NCBI GenBank assembly: GCA_049582065.1
Contig: JBAUTF010000029.1
Span: 1 to 36,727 of the forward strand
DNA length: 36,727 bases
DNA from: DATKSS01 sp049582065
Lineage (GTDB): Bacteria; Chloroflexota; Dormibacteria; Dormibacterales; Dormibacteraceae
Reading direction: 5' to 3'
Below, piece after piece: positions 28,392 to 36,178 of the stretch (position 1 is the stretch's first letter; each line of letters starts with the position of its first letter). The position numbers and the translations under genes are program-made. The notes beneath the pieces were generated by a model that was not told the origin of the DNA, searched no databases, and saw nothing but the letters and a program-made list of their open reading frames with translations.

Positions 28392-28401
28392 TCCCGGCCG
28401 A

Positions 28402-28407
28402 AACTCT
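28402..28407 (-). promoter_or_regulatory. Possible -10 element for the pyr operon
   Basis: TAGAGT on the minus strand lies about ten bases upstream of the PyrR hairpin, so a transcript started here would carry the hairpin intact. No good -35 is visible at 17-18 bases. This is a weak assignment supported mostly by position. Confidence 0.3.
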
Positions 28408-28471
28408 AGCACCTATCGGGACGGCGCTCGAGAGCCGCGTCCCGGCTCGGCATTCGCTACCTTAGCGAGAG

Positions 28472-28822
28472 ATGAACAAGAGGCCCGGCCAGCTCAACGT
28501 AGTCACCGAAGTGGGCTACTGCCCGTTTTGCGAGCGCCCGAGAAACCTGCGCCGCGAAGAGCGGCACCTGGGCGCGCTCGTCCGCATGACGCTGACCTGC
28601 GACACCTGTCACCGCACTCTCGAGAGCACGATGTCGGTAGCCGGCGCGGAGAAGCCGGCGCCCAAGCAAGCGCCGGCGCGCAGCGCCGCACCGGCCGCGG
28701 AAAAGCCCGCGCGCGCCAAGAAGGCGGCCCCAGCAGGCGGCACGACGGCGAAAGCCAGGGCCAAGGTGCCGGCCAAAACGAAGGCGACGGCGACGTCGAG
28801 GAGAACGGCCAAGGGAAAGTGA
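28472..28822 (+). CDS. Zinc-ribbon protein with Ala/Lys/Pro-rich tail
   Basis: A 116-residue protein. The N-terminal 50 residues hold Cys17-x2-Cys20 (YCPFCERPRNL) and Cys43-x2-Cys46 (LTCDTCHRTLES), a typical zinc ribbon. The remaining 60 residues are low-complexity Ala, Lys, Pro and Arg (AEKPAPKQAPARSAAPAAEK, then KAKATS-type basic repeats ending RRTAKGK), like the tail of bacterial histone H1-like proteins. Binding of DNA, RNA or ribosomes is inferred from composition only. The ATG has GAGAG just upstream. It is divergent from pyrB across 123 bases and sits upstream of the thiolase, in the same direction. Confidence 0.75.
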   Translation: MNKRPGQLNVVTEVGYCPFCERPRNLRREERHLGALVRMTLTCDTCHRTLESTMSVAGAEKPAPKQAPARSAAPAAEKPARAKKAAPAGGTTAKARAKVPAKTKATATSRRTAKGK

Positions 28823-28880
28823 ACCGCGGCGGACCTTCGTCTTGGGTGCGACGCCAGATAGCGGTTTCCCGACCGGCCCA

Positions 28881-28886
28881 TAATCT
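28881..28886 (+). promoter_or_regulatory. Possible -10 element of a leaderless thiolase transcript
   Basis: TAATCT is separated by six bases from the ATG at 28893. Transcription would start at or next to the start codon, and there is no Shine-Dalgarno sequence before this gene. Both fit a leaderless mRNA. No clear -35 is visible. Confidence 0.4.
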
Positions 28887-28892
28887 CGATCC

Positions 28893-30056
28893 ATGACTGA
28901 TGCAGTGATCGTCGCCCTGGGCCGTTCGCCGATCGGGAGAGCACGCAAGGGTTCGCTCGTCGACGTCAGGCCCGACGACCTGGCGGCGTACGTCGTCACC
29001 AAGGTGCTGGAAAAAGTCCCCGAGCTCGAGCCTGCGCAGATCGAGGACCTCATCTGCGGGTGTGGGCTGCCCGGTGGCGAGCAGGGTCACAACATCGGCC
29101 GCGTCGTCTCCATCCTGTCGCGCATCGACGTCCCGGGCGTGACGGTCAACCGCTACTGCTCGTCATCGCTCATGACCACGCGGATCGCGGCGCACGCGAT
29201 TGAGGCCGGCGAGGGGGACGTCTTCCTATCGGTCGGCGTCGAATGTGTCTCACGCTATGGCAGCGCTTATCCCGACGCGCCTGACACGTACAACAGCAAG
29301 CTCGTCCCCGGGAACGCGGACGAATACCCCGACATCTACATTGCGATGGGCCAGACCGCTGAGAACGTCGCCCGCCGGGAGAAGATCAGCCGCGAGGAGC
29401 AGGACCGCTACGCGGTCAAAAGCCAGACGGCGGCGGTCAAGGCGCGGGATGACGGCTTCTTCGACCGCGAGATCATCCCCGTGCCGCTCCCCAACGGCCA
29501 GATGTTCACCAAGGACGACGGCCCGCGTCCGGGCACCACGATGGAGGGGCTCGCAGCGCTGAAGCCGGTGTTTCGCGAGGACGGAACGATCACCGCGGGC
29601 AACGCATGCCCGCTCAACGATGGCGCCGCCGCGGTGGTGGTGATGTCGTCGCGCAAGGCCAAGGAGCTCGGGCTCAAGCCGCTCGCGCGCGTCGTGTCGA
29701 CTGGGCTCTCCTCGCTCGAGCCGGAGTTCATGGGCCTGGGTCCCATCGAGGCTTCGAAGCAGGCGCTGAAGCGGGCCAGGATGACGATCGACGACATCGA
29801 CATCCTCGAGATCAACGAGGCCTTCGCTGCGCAGGTCATCCCATCGGCGCGCGGCATCGGCGTCGACCCCTTCAGCGACAAGCTGAATCCGCACGGCGGC
29901 GCGATCGCGCTCGGACACCCCTTCGGCATGACCGGCGCGCGCATTCTCTGCACTCTGCTCAACGGCCTGCGCGAGAAGGACAAGACCTACGGGCTGGAGA
30001 CGATGTGCGTCGGCGGCGGGCAGGGGATGGCGATGATCGTGGAGCGGCTTAACTGA
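28893..30056 (+). CDS. Thiolase (acetyl-CoA acyltransferase)
   Basis: A 387-residue thiolase that cleaves 3-ketoacyl-CoA with CoA, or condenses acyl-CoAs in reverse. The nucleophile is Cys89 (VTVNRYCSSSL), the catalytic His342 is in ALGHPFGMTGAR, and the second Cys372 is in MCVGGGQGMAM. EINEAFAAQ near 310-318 is the conserved NEAFA motif, and NACPLNDGAAAVVV near 235-248 is also typical. The length is standard. A degradative FadA-like role is plausible but a biosynthetic acetoacetyl-CoA role cannot be excluded. The broken serine hydrolase gene begins ten bases after its stop. Confidence 0.95.
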   Translation: MTDAVIVALGRSPIGRARKGSLVDVRPDDLAAYVVTKVLEKVPELEPAQIEDLICGCGLPGGEQGHNIGRVVSILSRIDVPGVTVNRYCSSSLMTTRIAAHAIEAGEGDVFLSVGVECVSRYGSAYPDAPDTYNSKLVPGNADEYPDIYIAMGQTAENVARREKISREEQDRYAVKSQTAAVKARDDGFFDREIIPVPLPNGQMFTKDDGPRPGTTMEGLAALKPVFREDGTITAGNACPLNDGAAAVVVMSSRKAKELGLKPLARVVSTGLSSLEPEFMGLGPIEASKQALKRARMTIDDIDILEINEAFAAQVIPSARGIGVDPFSDKLNPHGGAIALGHPFGMTGARILCTLLNGLREKDKTYGLETMCVGGGQGMAMIVERLN

Positions 30057-30066
30057 CCGCACCGCG

Positions 30067-31268
30067 GTGAGCTCTCCCGGGCTTTCACCCGAACGGCTCG
30101 CGCGCATGCGCAGCGTGCTGGCCGGATATGTCGAGCGTGGTGAGGTCCCGGGGCTGGTCGGCCTGGTCTGCCGGCGAGGCGATGCTCACGTCGAGGTGAT
30201 TGGTGCGCAGTCGATCGGCGGCCACCCCGTCAGGCGGGATTCGATCTTCCGCGTCGCGTCCATGTCCAAGCCGGTCACCGCGACCGCGGCCATGATCCTG
30301 GTCGAAGAAGGCCTGTTGCGCCTGGACGAGCCTGTCGACCGCTTGCTGCCCGAGCTGGCGGCCCGGAGGGTGCTCAAAGAGGTCGGCGGCCCGGTGGATT
30401 CGACTGTCCCGGCGAACCGCCCGATCACGGTCCGCGACCTGCTCACGTTCAGGCTCGGCTTCGGCCATCTCTTCAGCCCGAGCTCTACCCGATCCACCAG
30501 GCCGTCGCGGAGCAAGGCATGGCGCCAGGCCCGCCGCTCCCGTCTGACAGGCCCTCACCTGACGAATACATGCGGCGCCTGGGCTCCCTCCCCCTCATGT
30601 ACCAGCCGGGCGAGAGGTGGCTGTACAACGCGGGCGCGGAGATTCTGGGCGTACTGGTCGCAAGGGCGTCCGGCCGTTCATTCGACGCCTTCTTGAGCGA
30701 GAGGCTGTTCGAGCCGCTCGGCATGAAGGACACGGGATTCGCGGTTCCCGCTGTGAGTCTCGACCGGCTGACCACGAGCTACATGCGTAACCCGCAGACC
30801 GGCAGCCTCGACGTCTTTGATGCGGCGGACAGCAGCGATTGGAGCCGGCCACCGGCGTTTCCGAACGGCGCTGCCGGCCTGGTCTCGACCGCGGACGACT
30901 ACCTGGCGTTCGCCCAGATGCTCATGAACCAAGGCCGGCACGGCAGGACACGTATCCTTTCGAGGCCGTCGGTCGAGCTGATGACCTCGGACCAGCTGAG
31001 CGCGGAGCAGAAAGCAGTCTCCGGGTTCGGCCCGGGTTTCTTCGCCGACCATGGCTGGGGCTTCTGCCTGTACGTCGTCACCGAGCGAACCGGGCTCGCA
31101 TCGGTGGGGAGCTACGGCTGGAACGGCGGCCTGGGCTCGATGTGGGAATCGGACCCACGCGAGGAGATGATCACCATCCTGCTGACCTCGAAGCTGTGGG
31201 AGTCACCAACCCCGCCGCCTGTCTTCGCCGATTTCTGGACCCTGGCGTACTCCGCGATCGACGACTGA
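30067..31268 (+). pseudogene. Serine hydrolase (class C beta-lactamase/EstB-like), frameshifted
   Basis: Two frames together give one beta-lactamase-fold serine hydrolase of about 400 residues. The first frame (from GTG 30067) has VPGLVGLVCRRGDAHVEV, the nucleophile motif S65-x-x-K68 (VASMSKPV) and TVRDLLTFRLGFGHLFSP. The match then continues in another frame as ELYPIHQAVAEQGMAPGPPL, with the Tyr-x-Asn-type motif WLYNAGAEILG and the C-terminal GSYGWNGGLGSM in place of the usual HTG box. The switch falls at the CCC run 30477-30479: one extra C would restore a single frame. Either the assembly lost a base or the gene is a recent pseudogene. These enzymes cleave esters or beta-lactams; the substrate is unknown. 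Confidence 0.85.
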
Positions 31269-31291
31269 GGTCAACGGCGAATCGCCGCCGG

Positions 31292-31435
31292 CTACTCGGT
31301 GGCCTTCGAATAGAAGCGGCAGGGGGGAGAATCCGTCGTGGTGTGGAAGTTCCAGTGGCGGCACCATGCCGTGCCGTCGAACTTCCTGCAGGACCCGCAG
31401 GTGACGGGAGGATTCGCAGCGCGCGTCTTCTTCAT
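31292..31435 (-). CDS. Small Cys-rich protein (47 aa) after purH
   Basis: A 47-residue ORF from ATG 31435, 41 bases beyond the purH stop and in the same direction. After a basic start (MKKTRAANPPV) the pattern is Cys13-x2-Cys16-x8-Cys25-x13-Cys39, in the setting TCGSCRKFDGTAWCRHWNF and PPCRFYSK. Four ordered Cys plus two His suggest a zinc- or iron-sulfur-binding module. The ribosome site is weak. The ordered Cys pattern and operon position argue for a real gene. No family is recognised with confidence. Confidence 0.6.
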   Translation of the reverse strand: MKKTRAANPPVTCGSCRKFDGTAWCRHWNFHTTTDSPPCRFYSKATE

Positions 31436-31476
31436 GTGATGCTCAGGACGCTCGCCCGCGAATCCCTCGCTCACGG

Positions 31477-33003
31477 CTAGTGCTTGAAATGGCGCCGGCC
31501 GGTCACCACCATCGCGATGCCGGCCGCGTCGGCGGCGGCGATCACGTCGGCATCTTTGACCGACCCGCCGGGTTGGATGACGGCGGTCACGCCCGCGCGA
31601 ATGCCTTCCTCCAGGCCGTCGGGAAAGGGGAAGAACGCATCCGACGCCATGACCGACCCCCGAGCTCGCTCGCCGGCGCGCCGCACCGCGATCTGCACGG
31701 ATTCGACGCGTGACATCTGCCCGGCGCCCACCCCCACGGCGGCGCCGTCTTTGAAAAGGACGATAGCGTTGGACTTCACGTGCTTCACGGCGGTCCAAGC
31801 CAAGCCGAGCTGCTCCCACTCCACCTCGGTCGGCGGGCGGCGTGTCACGACCTTGGCCTCCTGGCGGTCGAAACCCTTGCGATCCCAGTCCTGGACCAAG
31901 AACCCGCCCGGCACCGAGCGGACGTCGTAATCGAAGAGGCCGGTCCGGGCGGGTTGCGCCGCCAGCACGATCATGTTCTTGCGCCGTGCGAGCACGTCTT
32001 TCGCCTCGTCGAGTACCTCGGGCGCGATGACGACGTGGGTGACGATCTGGACGATGTGCTCCGAGGTGCTGCGGTCGAGCGCGCGGTTGACGGCCACGAT
32101 CCCGCCGAACGCAGATACCCTGTCGCACTCATAAGCTCGGAGGTACGCGCTCGAGATGTCGCGAGCAATCGCCAGCCCGCACGGGTTCATGTGCTTGACG
32201 ATCGCCGCCGCCGGCCGCTCGTAATCAGAAACCAGCTGGAATGCCGCCGACGCGTCCTGGATGTTGTTGAAGCCGAGCGCTACGCCCTGCATCTGTTCCG
32301 CCCCGCCGAGGCCGCCGGGGGTTGGGCCGTAACGGTAGAAGGCCGCTTTCTGGTGCTCGTTCTCGCCGTACTTCAAAGTCTGTGTCAGCAGTCCCGCGAA
32401 CGAGATCTCCGGCGGAAACCCGTCCGGGTCTGAAGAGCGCATGTAGGCCGCGATCCAGGAGTCGTAGGCGGCGGTGTGCGAGTAAGCCTCGGCCGCGAGC
32501 CTGCGGCGCATGGCCGAGTCGACAGCGCCTTCGTGCAGCGCGCCCAGGAGCTCCGAATAGCGCTCGGGGCGGACGACCACGAGCACCGATTCGTGGTTCT
32601 TGGCCGCGGCCCGGATCATGGCAGGGCCGCCGATGTCGATCTGCTCAACCGCTTCCTCGAAGGTCGCCCCCGGACGCGTCACGGTCTCCACGAACGGGTA
32701 GAGGTTGCAGCAGACGAGGTCGATCTCGCGCAGCCCATGAGCCTCCAGGGCTTCCATATGCTCGGGCTTGTCGCGCCGGGCCAGGATCCCCGCGTGGACG
32801 CCGGGGTGCAGCGTCTTGATCCGGCCGTCCATCATCTCGGGAAAGCCTGTGAGGTCGCTCACCGGGTGCGCGTCGACCGCGGCGTCCTGGATGGCTTTCA
32901 GCGTGCTGCCGGTGGCGTAGAGCTCGTACCCCAGCCGCTGGAGGCCACGAGAAAAACCGCTCAGGCCGGTCTTGTCGCTAACCGACAGCAGGGCTCTTGG
33001 CAA
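31477..33003 (-). CDS. purH: Bifunctional AICAR formyltransferase / IMP cyclohydrolase
   Basis: A 508-residue enzyme for the last two steps of IMP synthesis. The N-terminal cyclohydrolase part begins ALLSVSDKTGLSGFSRGLQRLGYELYATGST and has GRIKTLHPGVHAGILARRD and IDIGGPAMIRAAAKNHESV. The formyltransferase part has LKYGENEHQKAAFYR (usually GENPHQ), IVKHMNPCGLAIA, CDRVSAFGGIVAVN, KHVKSNAIVL and ASDAFFPFPDG. The end TGRRHFKH is typical. The start is TTG 33003, lying inside the last 26 bases of purN; no better in-frame start is nearby. The length is normal. Confidence 0.96.
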   Translation of the reverse strand: MPRALLSVSDKTGLSGFSRGLQRLGYELYATGSTLKAIQDAAVDAHPVSDLTGFPEMMDGRIKTLHPGVHAGILARRDKPEHMEALEAHGLREIDLVCCNLYPFVETVTRPGATFEEAVEQIDIGGPAMIRAAAKNHESVLVVVRPERYSELLGALHEGAVDSAMRRRLAAEAYSHTAAYDSWIAAYMRSSDPDGFPPEISFAGLLTQTLKYGENEHQKAAFYRYGPTPGGLGGAEQMQGVALGFNNIQDASAAFQLVSDYERPAAAIVKHMNPCGLAIARDISSAYLRAYECDRVSAFGGIVAVNRALDRSTSEHIVQIVTHVVIAPEVLDEAKDVLARRKNMIVLAAQPARTGLFDYDVRSVPGGFLVQDWDRKGFDRQEAKVVTRRPPTEVEWEQLGLAWTAVKHVKSNAIVLFKDGAAVGVGAGQMSRVESVQIAVRRAGERARGSVMASDAFFPFPDGLEEGIRAGVTAVIQPGGSVKDADVIAAADAAGIAMVVTGRRHFKH

Positions 33004-33556
33004 GTCGCGCCTCCATCAAAAGGATCGCCCGCGGCACGATCTCGTGCTCGATCGCGTGCACTCTCTGCCTGAGAGTGTCCACCGTATCGCCTTCCAGGAT
33101 CGGAACAGCTTCCTGGACGAGGACCGGCCCCGCGTCGAGGTCCGCGGTGACGATGTGGACGGTCGCACCCGTGAACTTCAGGCCGCTGTCCAGCGCCCGC
33201 TCGACCGCGTCCATACCGCCTGCGAAGTTCGGCAAAAGGGAAGGGTGCACGTTGATGATGCGACCCTGGAAGGCCTCTAGAAAGGGCTTGGTGTGGACAC
33301 GGTCGTAGCCCGCGTCAACGACCAGCTCGACCCCGTGCCGCTGGAAGAAGTCGCGCATCGCGATGTCGCGGTCCTCGGCCGATTGGAACCGCTTCTGCGA
33401 AAGCTCACCCAGCGGGATGCCACGCTCCCGCGCGAACAAAGCGCCGCCACACGACGGCCGGTTGGTCGCGACGGCCGTCACGCTGAATCCTCGCTCGACG
33501 AGGTTCCGCAGGTTGGAGCCCTGGCCCGAGACCGCGACGCCCAGCTTGAGCGGCAT
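32978..33556 (-). CDS. purN: Phosphoribosylglycinamide formyltransferase
   Basis: A 192-residue enzyme that formylates GAR using 10-formyl-tetrahydrofolate. The phosphate loop VAVSGQGSNLRNLV is near 8-21, INVHPSLLPNFAGG near 100-113 carries the catalytic Asn and His, and GATVHIVTADLDAGPVLVQEAV near 128-150 carries the catalytic Asp. The usual LAGFMRIL segment reads VDAGYDRVHTK, a mild divergence. The ATG at 33556 lies seven bases beyond the purM stop. The 3' end overlaps purH by 26 bases. Confidence 0.95.
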   Translation of the reverse strand: MPLKLGVAVSGQGSNLRNLVERGFSVTAVATNRPSCGGALFARERGIPLGELSQKRFQSAEDRDIAMRDFFQRHGVELVVDAGYDRVHTKPFLEAFQGRIINVHPSLLPNFAGGMDAVERALDSGLKFTGATVHIVTADLDAGPVLVQEAVPILEGDTVDTLRQRVHAIEHEIVPRAILLMEARLAKSPAVG

Positions 33557-33563
33557 GACCGGG

Positions 33564-34544
33564 CTAATCGATGACCACGCGGTCGGGGCCGCTTGGGCGG
33601 ACGACCTCGCCCACCACCAGGGCGCCTTGCGGCACGTCGTTGGGATCGACGACCAGGATCATGCCAAGACCCATGTTGAACGTGCCGTACATCTCGTCGT
33701 CGGCGATCCGACCGCGTTTGCGAATCGCCTCGAAGATCCGGGGCACCTCCCACGAGCGCTTCCGGAGGCGCGCCCCAAGCCCATCGGGCAGGCAGCGCGG
33801 CAGGTTGCCGAGGATCCCGCCTCCCGTGATGTGCGCGGCGCTCTTCCATCGGATCCGGCCCAGGTCTTCGAGGTATGAGCGGTGTGGCTCGAGCAGCACG
33901 TCACCGAGGGTTCGGCCGGTGCGTTCGAAGCTCTCGTTGAGCGGAACGTCCTCGAAGACCTTGCGGACAAGCGAGTACCCGTTGGTATGGAGCCCGCTGG
34001 ACGGCAAAGCGACCAGGATATCGCCGGCCTTGATCATGGCAAGGTCCGGGCGCCGGTCGGGCTCGACCAGGCCGACGATGAACCCGGCCAGGTCGTAGTC
34101 GCCGAGCGCGTAGACGCCCGGCATCTCGGCGGTCTCACCGCCGAGCAGCGCGCAGCCCGCCTCGCGGCAGGCGGCGGTCATGCCTTCCACGAGCTGCGCG
34201 AAGACGTCCGGATCGAGGCGGCCGGTGGCGAAGTAGTCGAGGAAGAACAGCGGCCGGGCGCCCGCCGTCGCGATGTCGTTGACGCAGTGATTGACGATGT
34301 CGACGCCGATTCCGCGGTGAGATCCGGACGCGATCGCCACCTTGATTTTCGTGCCGACGCCGTCGGCGCTCGCCGCGAGGTGGCTCCCATCCGCCAGCGT
34401 GAACAGGCCGGCGAACGGCCCGACTCCCACGGCCACGTTCTCGCCATGTGTGGCCGCGATGAGCGGCTTGACCCGCTCCAGCGCGCGCTCATAAGCCTCT
34501 ATGTCGACGCCGGCCGCGGCGTACGACAGTCCCTCGTTAGGCAT
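33564..34544 (-). CDS. purM: Phosphoribosylformylglycinamidine cyclo-ligase
   Basis: A 326-residue AIR synthetase that closes the imidazole ring using ATP. Family blocks are SYAAAGVDIEAYERALERVKPLI, LAASADGVGTKIKVAI, GIGVDIVNHCVNDIATAGARPLFFLDYFATG, GCALLGGETAEMPGVY, DILVALPSSGLHTNGYSLVRK, AHITGGGILGNLPR and MYGTFNMGLGMILVV. The start is ATG 34544, which shares one base with the purF stop (TGATG). A longer open frame upstream is inside purF. The length is slightly short but complete. Confidence 0.96.
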   Translation of the reverse strand: MPNEGLSYAAAGVDIEAYERALERVKPLIAATHGENVAVGVGPFAGLFTLADGSHLAASADGVGTKIKVAIASGSHRGIGVDIVNHCVNDIATAGARPLFFLDYFATGRLDPDVFAQLVEGMTAACREAGCALLGGETAEMPGVYALGDYDLAGFIVGLVEPDRRPDLAMIKAGDILVALPSSGLHTNGYSLVRKVFEDVPLNESFERTGRTLGDVLLEPHRSYLEDLGRIRWKSAAHITGGGILGNLPRCLPDGLGARLRKRSWEVPRIFEAIRKRGRIADDEMYGTFNMGLGMILVVDPNDVPQGALVVGEVVRPSGPDRVVID

Positions 34545-36010
34545 CAGAGGTGCGGACGGACCAGCTGAGGCGAGGGCGGACCTGGGACATGGTCTGACTT
34601 GAGCGGCAGCTCGAACTGCATCTTGTCCATCTCGAGCTGCTGCGGGACCGGCACCGGATACGAGCCGTCGAAGCACGCGCGGCAGAACTCCTGTGCCGTG
34701 CCGCGGCCGATCGCCCGCATCAGGCCCGGGATGGAGAGGTAAGCCAGGCTGTCGGCGCCGATCTTCGTCCTCACCTCTTCAACTGTGCGACCGGAGGCGA
34801 TGAGCTCCTTGGTCGAGCCGATGTCCACGCCCATGAAGCACGGGAAACGCATCGGCGGGCTCGAGATGCGCATGTGGATCTCGCGCGCGCCGGCCGCGCG
34901 AAGACGCTCGATGATCCGGCGCGACGTGGTGCCGCGCACGATGGAATCGTCGACCGCGATCACGCGTTTGCCCCTGATCGAGCGCGGAAGCGGGTTCAGC
35001 TTCAGCATCACGCCGGCTTCCCGAAGCGATTGGTCGGGCTGGATGAAGGTCCGGTTGATGTAGCGGCTCTTCATCAGCGCCTCGCGAAACGGGATGCCGG
35101 CCGCTTCCGCGTACCCGATCGCCGCCGGCGTTCCGGAGTCAGGAAATGCGACCACCATGTCCGCTTCGATCGGCGCCTCCTTGGCCAGCTCATGGCCCAT
35201 TCGAATCCGCGCGTCCTCGAGCTCGCAGTTCTTGAGGATGGAGTCGGGTCGCGCGAAGTAGATGAACTCGAAGACGCACATCGCGTGCTTGCTCGAGGTC
35301 TGAAAGTTGACGCTGTGCACCCCATGCTCATCCATCAAGACCATCTCGCCCGGCTGGACCTCGCGCACGAAATTGGCATGCACGGTGTCCAGAGCGCAGG
35401 TCTCCGACGCGATGACGTGAGCCGGCTGGCCCGGAAGTGGGATGAAGCCGATGCAAAGCGGCCTGAAGCCATACGGGTCGCGCAGGGCGATCAGCTGGTT
35501 TGGCGTGATGATCCCGCACGAGTAGGCGCCGACCACCCGCGCGAATGAGCGGCGGATCACGTCCTCCCACGTCTTGCCGTGCGTGTGCTCGATCAGACGC
35601 GCCATGACCTCGGTGTCGAGGGCCGTGTCAAAGGTCGCGCCCTCCTCTTCGAGCTGCGCTCGCAGCGCTTCGGCGTTCAGAAGGTTGCCGTTGTGGGCGA
35701 TCGCGCCGGGGCCGAGGGTCGGGTGGTGGAAGGGCAGCGGGTGGGCGTTCTCGGCGCGGCTCGCCCCGGTGGTGGAATACCGGGTGTGACCCAGCGCGAG
35801 GATCGAGCCCTCGCCCATGTCCTTGACCTGCTCGGCAGAAAACACCTGCGCCACCAGGCCCATCCCGCGGTGGACGCGGACCGAGGTGCCGTCAGACACC
35901 GCGATGCCGGCCGACTCCTGCCCCCGATGCTGCAGCGCGAACAGGCCGAAGTACGTGAGGTTGGCGACATCAACCCCCTGCTTCGCGCAGATCCCGAAAA
36001 CCCCACACAT
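34544..36010 (-). CDS. purF: Amidophosphoribosyltransferase
   Basis: A 488-residue enzyme for the first committed purine step, converting PRPP and glutamine to phosphoribosylamine. I set the start at ATG 36010 so that Cys2 (MCGVFGICAKQ) is the N-terminal glutaminase nucleophile after Met removal; no propeptide is needed. The PRPP motif VIAVDDSIVRGTT is at 350-362. Cys245, Cys391, Cys443 and Cys446 (the last two in EFCRACFDG) match the [4Fe-4S] ligands of the oxygen-sensitive Bacillus-type enzyme. The upstream 168 bases contain a second, truncated copy of this gene's 5' end. Confidence 0.96.
   Translation of the reverse strand: MCGVFGICAKQGVDVANLTYFGLFALQHRGQESAGIAVSDGTSVRVHRGMGLVAQVFSAEQVKDMGEGSILALGHTRYSTTGASRAENAHPLPFHHPTLGPGAIAHNGNLLNAEALRAQLEEEGATFDTALDTEVMARLIEHTHGKTWEDVIRRSFARVVGAYSCGIITPNQLIALRDPYGFRPLCIGFIPLPGQPAHVIASETCALDTVHANFVREVQPGEMVLMDEHGVHSVNFQTSSKHAMCVFEFIYFARPDSILKNCELEDARIRMGHELAKEAPIEADMVVAFPDSGTPAAIGYAEAAGIPFREALMKSRYINRTFIQPDQSLREAGVMLKLNPLPRSIRGKRVIAVDDSIVRGTTSRRIIERLRAAGAREIHMRISSPPMRFPCFMGVDIGSTKELIASGRTVEEVRTKIGADSLAYLSIPGLMRAIGRGTAQEFCRACFDGSYPVPVPQQLEMDKMQFELPLKSDHVPGPPSPQLVRPHL
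35970..36009. repeat. Direct repeat, copy within purF
   Basis: These 40 bases include almost the whole coding start of purF, up to codon 14. They match 36131-36170 with one mismatch (35976 C versus 36137 G), at a spacing of 161 bases. Confidence 0.9.
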
Positions 36011-36103
36011 CTCTAGTTCTTCATCCTGGCGTGGACCGGCTTGGCCGGGCCACCCCATCGATCTGTATCTGGGTCGGCCGGAGGGTGTCCGCGGGGGGTC
36101 CGT

Positions 36104-36123
36104 GGGGGGATCCTGATCCCCCC
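36104..36123. repeat. GC hairpin upstream of purF
   Basis: GGGGGGATC (36104-36112) pairs perfectly with GATCCCCCC (36115-36123) around CT. No T-run follows on the minus strand, so it is not a standard terminator for purL. Its core resembles the hairpin at 12811-12830 (15 of 20 positions). Confidence 0.7.
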
Positions 36124-36130
36124 GCGCTTT

Positions 36131-36170
36131 TCAACCGCCTGCTTCGCGCAGATCCCGAAAACCCCACACA
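36131..36170. repeat. Direct repeat, upstream copy
   Basis: This is the partner of 35970-36009 (39 of 40 bases identical), located between the purL stop and purF. It ends where the purF start codon would be, which is changed from ATG to GTG. Confidence 0.9.
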
Positions 36171-36178
36171 CAGGATTG

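Larger units (their letters stand above)
36013..36171 (-). pseudogene. Truncated duplicate of the purF 5' end, read as a 52-aa ORF
   Basis: The frame begins at GTG 36171, where purF has ATG, and repeats VCGVFGICAKQ. It then leaves the purF sequence and continues into unrelated Arg/Pro/Gly-rich residues (AVEKRGGIRIPPRTPRGHPP, then DPDTDRWGG). It stops at TAG 36013-36015, two bases before the purF ATG. The foreign part runs through a 9-bp hairpin. It is probably a remnant left by rearrangement or element insertion, but a translated leader peptide coupled to purF cannot be excluded. The ribosome site is poor. Confidence 0.5.

Noticed and set aside
30470..30520. Programmed frameshift in the serine hydrolase
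   Set aside because: There is no slippery heptamer or obvious stimulatory structure, and the family is not known to use recoding; deletion or assembly error is simpler.
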